From positions 1 through 64,000 of the forward strand of contig NZ_JAOWPT010000011.1 of the NCBI RefSeq assembly GCF_025753855.1: 64,000 nt of DNA, written 5' to 3'. Shown here in pieces: positions 43,329 through 52,047 of this stretch; positions within the stretch are counted from its first letter, which is position 1; each line of letters begins with the position of its first letter. Under the pieces are notes generated by a model, which ran no database searches, was not told where the DNA came from, and worked only from the letters and a program-made list of their open reading frames with translations. The position numbers and the translations under genes are program-made. The stretch is from Mesorhizobium sp. ZC-5 (GTDB lineage Bacteria; Pseudomonadota; Alphaproteobacteria; Rhizobiales; Rhizobiaceae).

Positions 43329-44428
43329 TGCAAATCTGGAACCAGCTGGGCTATCCGCACGAGTTCACGATGGCGACCGACATTGTCGGCCATGATTGGG
43401 TGGTCGTCGTCGTAAAGGGCACCTTCGATTTTCCGGAAACACCGGGCGGTCCAGTGCGCAAATCCGCCGAGCAGGCACCGCTGGTTTTCGCCGATACACA
43501 GACCGGCGAGCCCGGCTATTCGGCGACGCTCTGGGAGACGGATTTCGCCTTTCGCAAGCCACGTTGCGATGTCGTCGCCAATGGCTATGCCTACGCGCCA
43601 GGCGGCCGGCCCGCAGAACGGGTACCGGTTGGGATAAAGGTCGGCAACTGGTCGAAGCTTTTCGAAGTGGTGGGACACCGCGAATGGCGCGCAATCGGTC
43701 CGGTTTTCACGTCGACCTCGCCGCAGCCTTTCATCAAGATGCCGATTACCTACGACAATGCCTGGGGCGGGGTCGACAAGCTCAATCCGGAAGACAAGCT
43801 CCCCGGCGCCTATCTGCGCAACCCCGTCGGAACAGGCTGGGCGCAGACGAAGAACCAACGCTTCATACCTGGCTTGCGGCTGCCCAACACGCAGGCCGTC
43901 GGCGAGGAGGTGCGCTCGCCCTTCGGCGAATACAAGCCGATGAGTTTCGGACCGATGGGGCGCGGCTGGCCCGGCCGTATCGAATTTGGCGGCACATACG
44001 ACCAGAACTGGATCGACAACGTCTTCCCGTTCCTGCCCGCGGATTTCGATGAGCGCTATTTCCAGATGGCCCCGTCCGATCAGCAGATCGACCATCCGCG
44101 CGGCGGTGAAGAGGTGCAGCTGGTCAACCTGACGCCGGAGGGTCGGGTGAGCTTTCGCCTGCCTTCAACGGCGCTGCCGATCACACTGCTCAAGAGGCGC
44201 GTGAAGGCCTTCGAGGGCAACCTCTATCCCGATACAATCCTGTTCGATCCGGAAAACCGGCGTTTCTCGCTGGTCTGGCGGATCTCACAACGCATCCACC
44301 GCACTATCCTCGACTTCTCGGAATGTTGGATCGGCCCGCCGACGAGAGGAATAGAGCGCGCCTTTGCCACGGGCAAGGCCTATATCCGCTACCAGGTTGC
44401 AGGCCGCTTAGAGGACAAAGCCGCATGA
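43328..44428 (+). CDS. DUF2169 protein (T6SS tip/effector loading factor)
   Basis: DUF2169 proteins occur next to VgrG, PAAR-like and effector genes and are thought to help load effectors on the T6SS tip. The 366-residue protein has the family pattern, with WVVVVVKGTFDFPETPG near the start, PITYDNAWGGVDK and NPVGTGWAQTKNQRF in the middle. It lies in the main operon directly before the ketosynthase-like and PAAR-like genes. A direct role in delivering the nearby AHH nuclease candidate is inferred. Confidence 0.88.
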   Translation: MQIWNQLGYPHEFTMATDIVGHDWVVVVVKGTFDFPETPGGPVRKSAEQAPLVFADTQTGEPGYSATLWETDFAFRKPRCDVVANGYAYAPGGRPAERVPVGIKVGNWSKLFEVVGHREWRAIGPVFTSTSPQPFIKMPITYDNAWGGVDKLNPEDKLPGAYLRNPVGTGWAQTKNQRFIPGLRLPNTQAVGEEVRSPFGEYKPMSFGPMGRGWPGRIEFGGTYDQNWIDNVFPFLPADFDERYFQMAPSDQQIDHPRGGEEVQLVNLTPEGRVSFRLPSTALPITLLKRRVKAFEGNLYPDTILFDPENRRFSLVWRISQRIHRTILDFSECWIGPPTRGIERAFATGKAYIRYQVAGRLEDKAA

Positions 44429-45444
44429 GCGCCGGCCTCGATATCGTGTCTACCGGCATGGTGACAGCCGTGGGCCTTGATGCTCCATCGAGCTGCGCCG
44501 CGATGCGTGCAAGGCTTGATGGGTTTCAGCAAACCGGCTTTCGTGCCCCTGGCGGCGACTGGTTGGTCGGCGCGCCGGTGCCGCTGCCGCGTAACTGGCT
44601 CGGCGAGAAACGCCTTGCCCATATGGCTGCTGCTGCCATCTGCGAGGCGTTCGACGCGGTTCCCGAAGCCCGCGACACCGCCGCCCTGATCCTCTGCCTC
44701 GGCGAGGAAGACCGCCCCGGCCGCCTCGCCCCCAACTCCGCCCGCCTCGCCGCCCACATCGCCGAGATCATCGGCTTCGCCTCCCCCCATCGCACCCGTA
44801 TCGTCGCCCACGGCCGCCCCTCCGGCCATGCCGCGCTCGACCAGGCCCGCCGCCTCCTCGCCGACCGCACCGTGCCCTATGTGATGATCTGCGGGGTCGA
44901 CAGCTATTTGACGGGCCTGACGATCGGCCACTACCTCGCCGAGCGACGCCTTCTCACCCCCGACAACCCCAACGGCTTCATTCCCGGCGAAGGTGCCGCC
45001 GCCGTCCTCTGTACGCGCCCAGGCGCCGGCGGCTCCCTGCGCCTCTTGGGGCTCGGCCTGGCGCGGGAACAAGCATACATCTACAACACAGCCGACCTGC
45101 CGTTCCGCGCCGACGGCATGACGAATGCCTACAAGGCGGCATTCGCGGAAGCAGGTTGTCGCCATTCCGACATCGCGATCAAGATCGGCGACCTCCCCGG
45201 CGAGAGCTTCTGGTTCAAGCAGACCGCCCTCGCGATGCAAAGGACGCAGCGGGAGCCGGCCGACGTCCAGCCCATCTGGGTGATCGCGGCGAGTCTCGGC
45301 AACATCGGCGCCGCGGTCGCCCCGCTGATGCTGGGATGGGCTCTCACAGCCGCCCGGAAAGGCTACAGCTCTCGTCGGCCGGTTCTGCTTGAGGCTTCTG
45401 CCGATGGCGGGGCCTGCGGTGCTCTTGTGGTGACCGCTTCATGA
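44425..45444 (+). CDS. Ketosynthase-like (thiolase-fold) protein without the catalytic cysteine
   Basis: The 339-residue protein has the thiolase fold of beta-ketoacyl-ACP synthases: IVSTGMVTAVGLDAPSSCAA at the start, then GRPSGHAALDQARRLL, the GVDS turn, FIPGEGAAAVLCT and ASLGNIGAA. At the position of the usual TACATG catalytic cysteine it has arginine (Arg131, in HGRPSGHA), so condensing activity looks lost. Such genes accompany DUF2169 and DUF4150 genes in T6SS loci, where they may act as binding or adaptor proteins. Start overlaps the DUF2169 stop (ATGA). Confidence 0.85.
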   Translation: MSAGLDIVSTGMVTAVGLDAPSSCAAMRARLDGFQQTGFRAPGGDWLVGAPVPLPRNWLGEKRLAHMAAAAICEAFDAVPEARDTAALILCLGEEDRPGRLAPNSARLAAHIAEIIGFASPHRTRIVAHGRPSGHAALDQARRLLADRTVPYVMICGVDSYLTGLTIGHYLAERRLLTPDNPNGFIPGEGAAAVLCTRPGAGGSLRLLGLGLAREQAYIYNTADLPFRADGMTNAYKAAFAEAGCRHSDIAIKIGDLPGESFWFKQTALAMQRTQREPADVQPIWVIAASLGNIGAAVAPLMLGWALTAARKGYSSRRPVLLEASADGGACGALVVTAS

Positions 45445-45827
45445 CCGTCTTCGCCAACAACCTGGAGATCTCCGCCAAGGCTCAGGGCTGCAAGGTCATC
45501 GCCGCCTTTCCCGACCCATGCTTCACGCCGCCGCAAACACCGGCCACTCCGCCCGGTGTTCCCATTCCCTATCCAGACTTTGGCCAAGATTCCGACCTGA
45601 CCTCCGGCAGCAGCAAGGTCAAGATCGGCGGCAAAGAAATCAGTCAGGAAAACAAAAGCAACTATAGCAAATGCTCGGGCGACGAGGCCGGCGCCGCACC
45701 AAAAAAGGGGCTCATTACGTCGAAGAACACCGGCGCCGTATTCGCGCAGAAATGGTCGATGGACGTAAAGGTCCAAGGCAAGGGAGTTGCCCGATTTAGC
45801 GATATAGCGACCAGTAACCATGCCTAG
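45441..45827 (+). CDS. PAAR-like DUF4150 T6SS tip protein
   Basis: The 128-residue protein is almost entirely one DUF4150 (PAAR-like) domain: MTVFANNLEISAKAQG, AFPDPCFTPPQTPATPPG, IPYPDFGQDSDLTSGSSKV and the end SGDEAGAAPKKGL. Such proteins sharpen the VgrG tip and often carry or recruit effectors. Here the toxin is not fused but encoded by the next gene, which overlaps by 8 bp. Start overlaps the ketosynthase-like stop by 4 bp. Confidence 0.9.
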   Translation: MTVFANNLEISAKAQGCKVIAAFPDPCFTPPQTPATPPGVPIPYPDFGQDSDLTSGSSKVKIGGKEISQENKSNYSKCSGDEAGAAPKKGLITSKNTGAVFAQKWSMDVKVQGKGVARFSDIATSNHA

Positions 45828-46518
45828 CGAAAACCCGCCCGACTCAGCGCCGACTGTGCTCGTGGGTCAGCCTGGGCCGTCCGCTATCAATACAATCGAT
45901 TGCCTCGTCGGGTCTTACAAGGACACCCATGTGGAGTGTGGCAATCGCGGAGGTCAGGCGCACCATATCATTCCCGACGAGTATTTTCGCAAAGTCGAAT
46001 ATAATCGGATTGCAGGTCATGCTGCAGCAGCAGCCGCGGCAGCGAGCGGAAAGCCGGATGCGTCGCGAGTGGACGATAGCTTTCCGACGATCGAGGACGG
46101 CTGCTGCATTTGCGTCGGCGGAAACGCCTACGGCTCGACAGCACAGGAGTCGGACCCACAGTCGCCTGAGGGCAAGGCGAACAAGGCAGCGATCCTGCAG
46201 AAGGGCGCGGACCATGCAAAAGCCGGCGGCACGGATCTGACCACGTCGCGCGGTCACGGCTTCCTGCATCAGATCGATGAAAGGTTCCGCGAGAGGCCCG
46301 AGCCGACGGTCGACAATGCATTGCAGGATGCAAACGACCTTCTGAACGAGCTCGTGGAATACGAGAACCCTCCAGATGCTGACTGTGTGGCAGTGGCGAA
46401 GGAATGTATAAAGAACCAGATGGCCGCGGCAAAGAAGAAGGGCGCAAAGCTGAACAAGAAGGCGCCGAGAAGCGAGGAGTCCAAAGCCAAGCGCCTTGAG
46501 AAGCTAGGACTCCCCTGA
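45820..46518 (+). CDS. Candidate T6SS nuclease effector with AHH (HNH/Endo VII-type) motif
   Basis: The 232-residue protein has GQAHHIIPDEYF with the AHH triad at 47-49 and, about 95 residues later, GHGFLHQIDERF with His146 and His150. This arrangement matches the AHH branch of the HNH/endonuclease VII superfamily found in polymorphic toxins. The C-terminus is strongly basic (AKKKGAKLNKKAPRSEESK), which would suit DNA or RNA binding. There is no signal peptide. It overlaps the PAAR-like gene by 8 bp and is followed 26 bp later by a candidate immunity gene. Toxicity is inferred; the catalytic set is assigned by motif only. Confidence 0.7.
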   Translation: MPSENPPDSAPTVLVGQPGPSAINTIDCLVGSYKDTHVECGNRGGQAHHIIPDEYFRKVEYNRIAGHAAAAAAAASGKPDASRVDDSFPTIEDGCCICVGGNAYGSTAQESDPQSPEGKANKAAILQKGADHAKAGGTDLTTSRGHGFLHQIDERFRERPEPTVDNALQDANDLLNELVEYENPPDADCVAVAKECIKNQMAAAKKKGAKLNKKAPRSEESKAKRLEKLGLP

Positions 46519-46544
46519 CATAATTCAAATCGAGGTGACGACAC

Positions 46545-47501
46545 ATGTACGCTCTGCCCATCTCCGACACCACGGCCATCGCGGTGGACGACGCCGACGA
46601 GGATACGTGGTGGGTTCATGTCGTCGACTTCGCGGTCAAGACGTTCGAAAGCTTTTCGGTTGAGGGGGTGGGCCATGTCGATTTTGCGCACTACGATACC
46701 GGTTTCGGTCTACTCTGGATCATCTCGGACGGCACGATTTTCGCCATCAAGCGCTCGGCACAGCAACTTTTCGAAGTCGACATGCCGGAAGACCGGTTCT
46801 TTGCCTATTCGATGGTCGGCGAGGGGTCCCATGTCTATGTCAGCGGCGAGTATTCGAACCTCTGGCGCATTGCACTCCCCGCGCAGGAGTGGGAGCCGCT
46901 GCTGACGCCTGAGCCGAAGCCCCCACGGTCGGACAACGAAGAAGAGCAGACACGGCGGACCAGGGAGTACGCCCGGAAATACCCACCCTACTATTTTGGC
47001 TTCAAGTTCGGCTCTGACTATATCTTTTGCGGTGCACTGGGCGCTCTGGCCCGGGTCCGTGGCACGTCCGTGGAAACCCAGGCAATTGACACAGCCGCGC
47101 GTCTCGTTTCCGGTCGCGTCGAGGGCGCGCATATATCGCTTTCCGCCGACACACCCCGCGCTGAGATCTATCTTGGTGATTTCGACGGGGGGTTCGAGGT
47201 CATCTTTTCGGACAATCTCCGCGCGTTTCATCGAACGGCGCTGCATGCGGGTCGCCGCTACCTAGGCGTGGCGGAATACCCGCCCTCGAGAGTGGAAAAC
47301 CTCTATGTGCTGGAAGCAGGTGGACCCGTTCTCGTCGAAACTGGAGCGGCAAGAGAACCTCTGACCTTGATCTCGCTATCTTCGACTGACACCGCGCTTT
47401 GGGCGATCGATAGGATCGGCATATTCCGGCTGTCGGATGGCGCCTGGACGCTTGTCGACATCGATGACCTGCGCAGCGGCGTGTGGCCAGCAGGCGGCTG
47501 A
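46545..47501 (+). CDS. Candidate immunity protein, beta-propeller-like
   Basis: The 318-residue protein has no signal peptide or membrane helix and consists mostly of short beta-strand-like segments rich in aromatic residues at strand ends, for example GLLWIISDGTIFAIKRS, YSNLWRIALPAQEWEPL and DTALWAIDRIGIFRLSDG. This suggests a beta-propeller. No immunity family name can be given. Position directly after the AHH nuclease at the end of the operon is the reason for calling it immunity. It converges with the minus-strand VgrG group. Confidence 0.6.
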   Translation: MYALPISDTTAIAVDDADEDTWWVHVVDFAVKTFESFSVEGVGHVDFAHYDTGFGLLWIISDGTIFAIKRSAQQLFEVDMPEDRFFAYSMVGEGSHVYVSGEYSNLWRIALPAQEWEPLLTPEPKPPRSDNEEEQTRRTREYARKYPPYYFGFKFGSDYIFCGALGALARVRGTSVETQAIDTAARLVSGRVEGAHISLSADTPRAEIYLGDFDGGFEVIFSDNLRAFHRTALHAGRRYLGVAEYPPSRVENLYVLEAGGPVLVETGAAREPLTLISLSSTDTALWAIDRIGIFRLSDGAWTLVDIDDLRSGVWPAGG

Positions 47502-47502
47502 G

Positions 47503-47844
47503 CTATCCTGCAGGCAGGTTGGCGTTCAGATAGGCGCGCACCTTATCCAGGTTAAGGTCCGCGATCGGGATCGGCTTCTCCGCCGCCAGCATGCGCATTA
47601 CGAAAAGCTCACCCGGCTCGGGAAATTCCGCGTAGCGTTCCTGTGCAATGCGTAGCCCATCGGCACCGGCGACACGAACACCATCCAAATGCGCCTCCAG
47701 CCGCTCCATAAGCTCTAGCTGCTCGTCATCCGTTTCGGGCTCTCCATCCTGGCTTAGCAGGTGGCTATCGTAAGCCGTCCACAAAAACGCGGCCATCTCG
47801 GCGTGCTGGCGGACGATGTTTTCGAGAACCGGCGGCTTTGGCAT
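47503..47844 (-). CDS. Short TIGR02270-like protein, N-terminal part only
   Basis: The 113-residue protein starts PVLENIVRQHAEMAAFLW and contains LMERLEAHLDGVRVAGADGL, which match the beginning of the TIGR02270 family, HEAT-repeat-like proteins found in T6SS loci. Full members run to 300 or more residues; here the frame ends at ANLPAG right at the end of the convergent immunity gene. It may be a stand-alone domain or the remains of a longer gene. The start overlaps the DUF6484 stop in the TGATG arrangement. Confidence 0.65.
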   Translation of the reverse strand: MPKPPVLENIVRQHAEMAAFLWTAYDSHLLSQDGEPETDDEQLELMERLEAHLDGVRVAGADGLRIAQERYAEFPEPGELFVMRMLAAEKPIPIADLNLDKVRAYLNANLPAG

Positions 47845-48284
47845 CAGTTCAGATTCACCGAACCGCCCCGGATGTGATTGGAGGCGCTGGCGTGGCTAAC
47901 GAGGTGCGTACCCCGAATGGTGAGGTGTCCGTCTTTTTCCATAATGATGACCGACTTGCCGCATCTTAGCTCCAGCCGCTCGTTCGCATTAATCTTCACC
48001 CTTTCACCGTCTCGCACCACATGAGCGTCGGCGCGAAAGCTGTCTGCCTGTCGCTTCACGGGGTCGACAATCCGCCCGACAATCAGCGGCTTCATCGGAT
48101 CGGCGTTTTCGAACAGAAGGGCAACTTCCGAGCCGATCATGTCGGACGACAGTTCGGCCAGACTGCGCGCCGGCAAGGCTGTTTCCTCGGGATTACCGGG
48201 AAAAACCACGAGCGGTCTGCCATGGTCGAACCCAAGCAACAGGCCGATTACTACTCCATCTATCCGTTCGTCGACTTTGTTCAT
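47844..48284 (-). CDS. DUF6484 domain protein (VgrG-linked)
   Basis: The 146-residue protein starts with RIDGVVIGLLLGFDHGRPLV and continues with GSEVALLFENADPMKPLIVG. A C-terminal single-strand repeat region (VKINANERLELRCGKSVIIM and MEKDGHLTIRGTHLVS) has the look of a small VgrG-like gp5 stem. This is the pattern of DUF6484 proteins next to VgrG genes in Gram-negative T6SS loci. A role as adaptor for the VgrG tip or its cargo is inferred. It lies 8 bp after vgrG. Confidence 0.8.
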   Translation of the reverse strand: MNKVDERIDGVVIGLLLGFDHGRPLVVFPGNPEETALPARSLAELSSDMIGSEVALLFENADPMKPLIVGRIVDPVKRQADSFRADAHVVRDGERVKINANERLELRCGKSVIIMEKDGHLTIRGTHLVSHASASNHIRGGSVNLN

Positions 48285-48292
48285 CGGTGGCC

Positions 48293-50623
48293 TCAGTTCT
48301 GTTTTATCTCCGAGCCCTTCATGACGATATCGCTCGAAGCGTTGACGGTTATCTTTCCGGAACCCTTAACATTTATGTCCTTACCTTTGATGTGAATCGT
48401 CCCGTCCTTCTTCATAAGAATCTCGGCGCTGCCGGTTTTGATTGTGATCGATTCCTTGGCTTCAATCGTAAGGTTCTTGCCTACTACAATGGCCGCATCG
48501 TCGCCGACCTCAGTAAGACTCTTCTTGGCGATCTTAAGATTGCGCGCTCCACCTATTTGCGTCGAGTCATCCTTGGCAACCTTGGTCGAGCGGCCGCCGC
48601 CGATTTCGCTGCCTTGATCCTTCGCAATTTTGAAAGTCTGGCCGCCGCCAATCTGCACGCTCTGGTTCGAGGCGATTGTCCAACCATCCGCCGCCCCGAT
48701 ACTATGTGTCTGCCCCGCACCCACTGAGACCGACCGCGTCGCGCCAATTGTATTGCGTTGAAGGCCCCCGACGCTTCTCTGCTCCGCCGCCCCAACCGAG
48801 TCGATGCGCGCGGCGCCGACCGTGATTGTCTGCACCGCGCCAACCGTCTGCGTGTGAGCGATGCCGATCGTCTCGGTGGAATTGGAACCTATATTGATCG
48901 TCTCGTTGGAGCCGACCTTCAGCGAGCGGTTGACGCCGACAGTCTCGGTATCATTGTTGCCGATATTCGTCGTCTGGTCGACGCCCACCTTGACCGTCTT
49001 GTTGTTGCCGACGTCCTCATCGAGGTTCACTCCGACGGAATGCTTGGCATTGTTGTCGATGCGATCCGACTGATCGTGCTGCACCAGCTTGGTGCGGTCG
49101 TTCTTGATCAGCAGGTTGTGGTCCTTCTGCGCCTGGAAATTGACCAGTTCCGAGCCGGCCTTGTCCTCGAACATCAACTCGTTGTAGCCACCGCCGCCCA
49201 GCGACGAATTGGATTTCCAGCCTGATTGCGTGGCGCTGCCGGGCAGTCCGTAGGGCGGCATCTGCGAGGCATTATAAACACGGCCGGTGATGATCGGCTG
49301 GTCCGGATCGCCTTCGATGAAATCGACGATCACCTCCTGGCCGATGCGCGGAATCTGGATGAACCCCCAGCCGCTGCCGGCCCAGGTTTGCGAGACCCTG
49401 ACAAAGCACGAACTGTTCTGATCTTTCTTGCCGAGCCTGTCCCAGTGAAACTGCACCTTCACTCGGGCATATTTGTCGGTGAATATCTCCTCGCCGGACG
49501 GGCCGACGACCGTCGCTGTCTGCGGCCCCCGCATGATGGGTCGTGGGGTTATGCGCGGCGGGCGATAAGGCAATGCGGTTGGAGCCACTCCGAGAACGAC
49601 CTGAAAATTCTCGCCCTCGGTCTCGATCCCGCTTCGGTACCCCGGATCGAACAGCTTGTATTCGGCGCTGATCACCAGATATTCCTGGTTCTGGTCCTCT
49701 CGCGGGAAGCCGTCCAGCTTGAACGTGCACCCGGAGACCAGCCTCCGCACCGTCCCAACCGCGGCGATGCGGTTGTGTGCGGCTTGAATTTCCTCGCGCC
49801 GGATCGCCGCAATGCTGTCGCCACGCCCGACATCCAAATGCGCACCAGGCTGCCGGTAGTATTCGCCGGAGGCCTGTTTATGGCTGAAGGCCTGGGCGGA
49901 TACCGCTGTCAGATCCGCACCCGGCTTCTGGAAATCGTAATCGTCGTGGGCATAGCTCCCAGGCCTTACGGAACTGCCGGGAATCCATTCGGTAATGTAC
50001 TCGACATCGCGCCGGGCACCTTGCCCCTCGAAGTGATAGGGCACCGTTTCGTTACCCGGGGCGGGTTTCAGCTTGCTCATTGCATCGACAATGACGAGTG
50101 TGTGCTCACCATCGCCGTGCTCGAAGAAATACATGATGCCTTCGTGTTCGAGCAGGCGCTGCACGAAGTCGAGATCAGTCTCGTCATATTGCACGCAGTA
50201 GTCACGCTGCGGATAAGAGCCCTGCAGCCGTTTTTCGAACTTGACCGGACCGTATTTGGAGAAAATCTCCTCGATGATCTCGATCACGCTCATGTTCTGG
50301 AAGATCCGGCAGTCGGTGGCATTGCCGAGGAACCAAAGCCATGGACGGACAACCGCTTCGTAATGTGCAAGCCGGTCCTCAATCCGCGTAAGCCGGAACT
50401 CCGAGATGAGGCCGCTGAACCACCGTTTCGGATCACCGGATTCGCCCTCGATCGAAACGGCGCCACCCAGCATTTTGAGCGGATCGACGTCGGTATTCTC
50501 GCCTGCAAATCCCACGGTATAAGCAAAACAGCGACTAACTTCATCTCGGCCAACGAGATGCGTGAAAGTCAACATATCGGCGCCAACCGGTGTCTGGATG
50601 ACTGTTGCACGATCAGTGGGCAT
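48293..50623 (-). CDS. vgrG: T6SS tip protein VgrG (TssI) with long repeat stem
   Basis: VgrG trimers form the spike on top of the Hcp tube. The 776-residue protein has the gp27-like base at the N-terminus (MLTFTHLVGRDEVSRCFAYT, GIMYFFEHGDGEHTLVI), an OB-fold gp5-like domain (KYARVKVQFHWDRLGKKDQN, GSGWGFIQIPRIGQEVIVDF) and a long C-terminal stem. The stem has about 20 short copies ending in VG or IG, such as SLKVGSNETINIGSNSTETI. It has no toxin domain fused. It leads a minus-strand group with DUF6484 and the TIGR02270-like gene. Confidence 0.95.
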   Translation of the reverse strand: MPTDRATVIQTPVGADMLTFTHLVGRDEVSRCFAYTVGFAGENTDVDPLKMLGGAVSIEGESGDPKRWFSGLISEFRLTRIEDRLAHYEAVVRPWLWFLGNATDCRIFQNMSVIEIIEEIFSKYGPVKFEKRLQGSYPQRDYCVQYDETDLDFVQRLLEHEGIMYFFEHGDGEHTLVIVDAMSKLKPAPGNETVPYHFEGQGARRDVEYITEWIPGSSVRPGSYAHDDYDFQKPGADLTAVSAQAFSHKQASGEYYRQPGAHLDVGRGDSIAAIRREEIQAAHNRIAAVGTVRRLVSGCTFKLDGFPREDQNQEYLVISAEYKLFDPGYRSGIETEGENFQVVLGVAPTALPYRPPRITPRPIMRGPQTATVVGPSGEEIFTDKYARVKVQFHWDRLGKKDQNSSCFVRVSQTWAGSGWGFIQIPRIGQEVIVDFIEGDPDQPIITGRVYNASQMPPYGLPGSATQSGWKSNSSLGGGGYNELMFEDKAGSELVNFQAQKDHNLLIKNDRTKLVQHDQSDRIDNNAKHSVGVNLDEDVGNNKTVKVGVDQTTNIGNNDTETVGVNRSLKVGSNETINIGSNSTETIGIAHTQTVGAVQTITVGAARIDSVGAAEQRSVGGLQRNTIGATRSVSVGAGQTHSIGAADGWTIASNQSVQIGGGQTFKIAKDQGSEIGGGRSTKVAKDDSTQIGGARNLKIAKKSLTEVGDDAAIVVGKNLTIEAKESITIKTGSAEILMKKDGTIHIKGKDINVKGSGKITVNASSDIVMKGSEIKQN

Positions 50624-50835
50624 AAGGGGCTCGTGCCTCTCCAGTATTGCAGCCGATCTTCTCTCGTTTAGCTTAGCACATGTTTTTCAACCGACCCAAG
50701 AGACTTGCCGCATGAAAAATTGTGACTGCGAATCTGCCACTTGCCACTATCCTGTTGTGGCCGCAAACTAGCGTAACAATCGGATGTCGTGCTGACGAGC
50801 TTTGACGATCGAGGATTTAGCAGGCAATTTCCGAA

Positions 50836-52011
50836 ATGCTCATCAATCTGAAGATTGCCAACATCGACCGGCTGCCCAACGGCGGCCCGCTCAGCTACAG
50901 ATCGCACAACCGCAACTTCGAAATCGGACGCGAAAATCGCGACTGGACCCTGCCAGATCCAGACAAGTTCATTTCAGGCCGGCACTGCGAGGTCCGATAC
51001 GAGAGCGGTGCCTTTTGGCTTCATGACGTCTCGCGTAATGGAACCTTCATCAACGGAGCGGCCCAAAGGATCACCAATCCTCACCGGCTCGGCGATGGGG
51101 ACCGCCTTCGGATCGGCCGCTATATTGTCTCGGTGTCCATTGAGGATGAACGCGTTGCATCCGGCTCAACAGAGAATACCGAGGGGAACTGGCAGCAGCC
51201 GAATTCGGACCCGGCGGATGGGCGAAACCCGCAGACTGCCGGTTCCTTCTTTGCCACCTCGACACAACCCAGGGTGCCGGGGACCTACAGAGATGAAGGG
51301 CAGGCATCACGTCGAGACGTACCTCTCGCAAACGACCCGTTTCTGGCATCGAACGACCCTGCCGTTCGCCGCACCGGGCAACGATCGCAAGCACCAGCGC
51401 AAATCCCGCGCCATCCAGCGATGGTTTCGGGCCGGCCGATGGAAGGCGCGGAGATTCTCCGGACCATAGCGGCCGGTGCTGGTATCCCGCCGGAAGCGCT
51501 CATGTCGCGCGACCCGCATGAGGTCGCACTCGAAATAGGTGCGGTGCTGAGAAGCGTCGTGGACGAGTTGGCATTGTTGCTGAAGGCGCGAGCGGCCGCG
51601 AAAGTTCTGGCAAAAAGCTCCCATAGAACAATGGTGAGCGCCACGGACAACAATCCGTTGAAATTCGTGCCAGGAACGGAAGAGATCCTCGACATCATGT
51701 TTGCTCGGCGTCGAGCCGGATATCTGGATGCCAGGCACAGCATCGAAGATGCATTCCGTGACCTCAAGACGCACGAATTTGCCACATATGCGGCAATGCA
51801 GGCGGCGTTGTCGCGCCTTCTCGACGATCTCTCACCGGACGCGATCGAGAAGAAACTCCCCGCCTCGTCGTTCGCCTCAAGAAAGGGCCGCGCCTGGGAT
51901 GCTTTCGTCGCGACCTGGGAGGCGAAAGAGGATGCACATGAAAACGGCATGCTCGACGTATTTCTCGCTTATTTCAGCGAGGCCTACTCCAAAGCCGCCA
52001 AGCCCAAATAG
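50836..52011 (+). CDS. FHA-domain T6SS protein TagH (second copy)
   Basis: The 391-residue protein has a complete FHA domain at residues 25-100 with GR (31-32), SGRHC (47-51 region) and SRNGTFING (66-74), so it keeps the phosphothreonine-binding set that is partly changed in the first TagH. A linker with little order leads to the T6SS-specific C-terminal domain at about 205-390 (AAGAGIPPEALMSRDPHEVA, NNPLKFVPGTEEILDIMF). It is divergent from vgrG, and the long autotransporter gene converges on it. It probably pairs with TssL2. Confidence 0.9.
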   Translation: MLINLKIANIDRLPNGGPLSYRSHNRNFEIGRENRDWTLPDPDKFISGRHCEVRYESGAFWLHDVSRNGTFINGAAQRITNPHRLGDGDRLRIGRYIVSVSIEDERVASGSTENTEGNWQQPNSDPADGRNPQTAGSFFATSTQPRVPGTYRDEGQASRRDVPLANDPFLASNDPAVRRTGQRSQAPAQIPRHPAMVSGRPMEGAEILRTIAAGAGIPPEALMSRDPHEVALEIGAVLRSVVDELALLLKARAAAKVLAKSSHRTMVSATDNNPLKFVPGTEEILDIMFARRRAGYLDARHSIEDAFRDLKTHEFATYAAMQAALSRLLDDLSPDAIEKKLPASSFASRKGRAWDAFVATWEAKEDAHENGMLDVFLAYFSEAYSKAAKPK

Positions 52012-52047
52012 GCCCGGAGCCTGTTGCAGGCTGCAACGGATTGGACG

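Noticed and set aside
45820-46518. Assignment of the effector to the Agrobacterium Tde DNase family
   Set aside because: The visible motif is AHH with a later HGFLH, which fits the HNH/Endo VII type; I see no HxxD-based Tde signature.
49226-50671. 481-codon plus-strand frame over vgrG
   Set aside because: Antisense shadow of VgrG; composition follows the complementary codons of the conserved gene.
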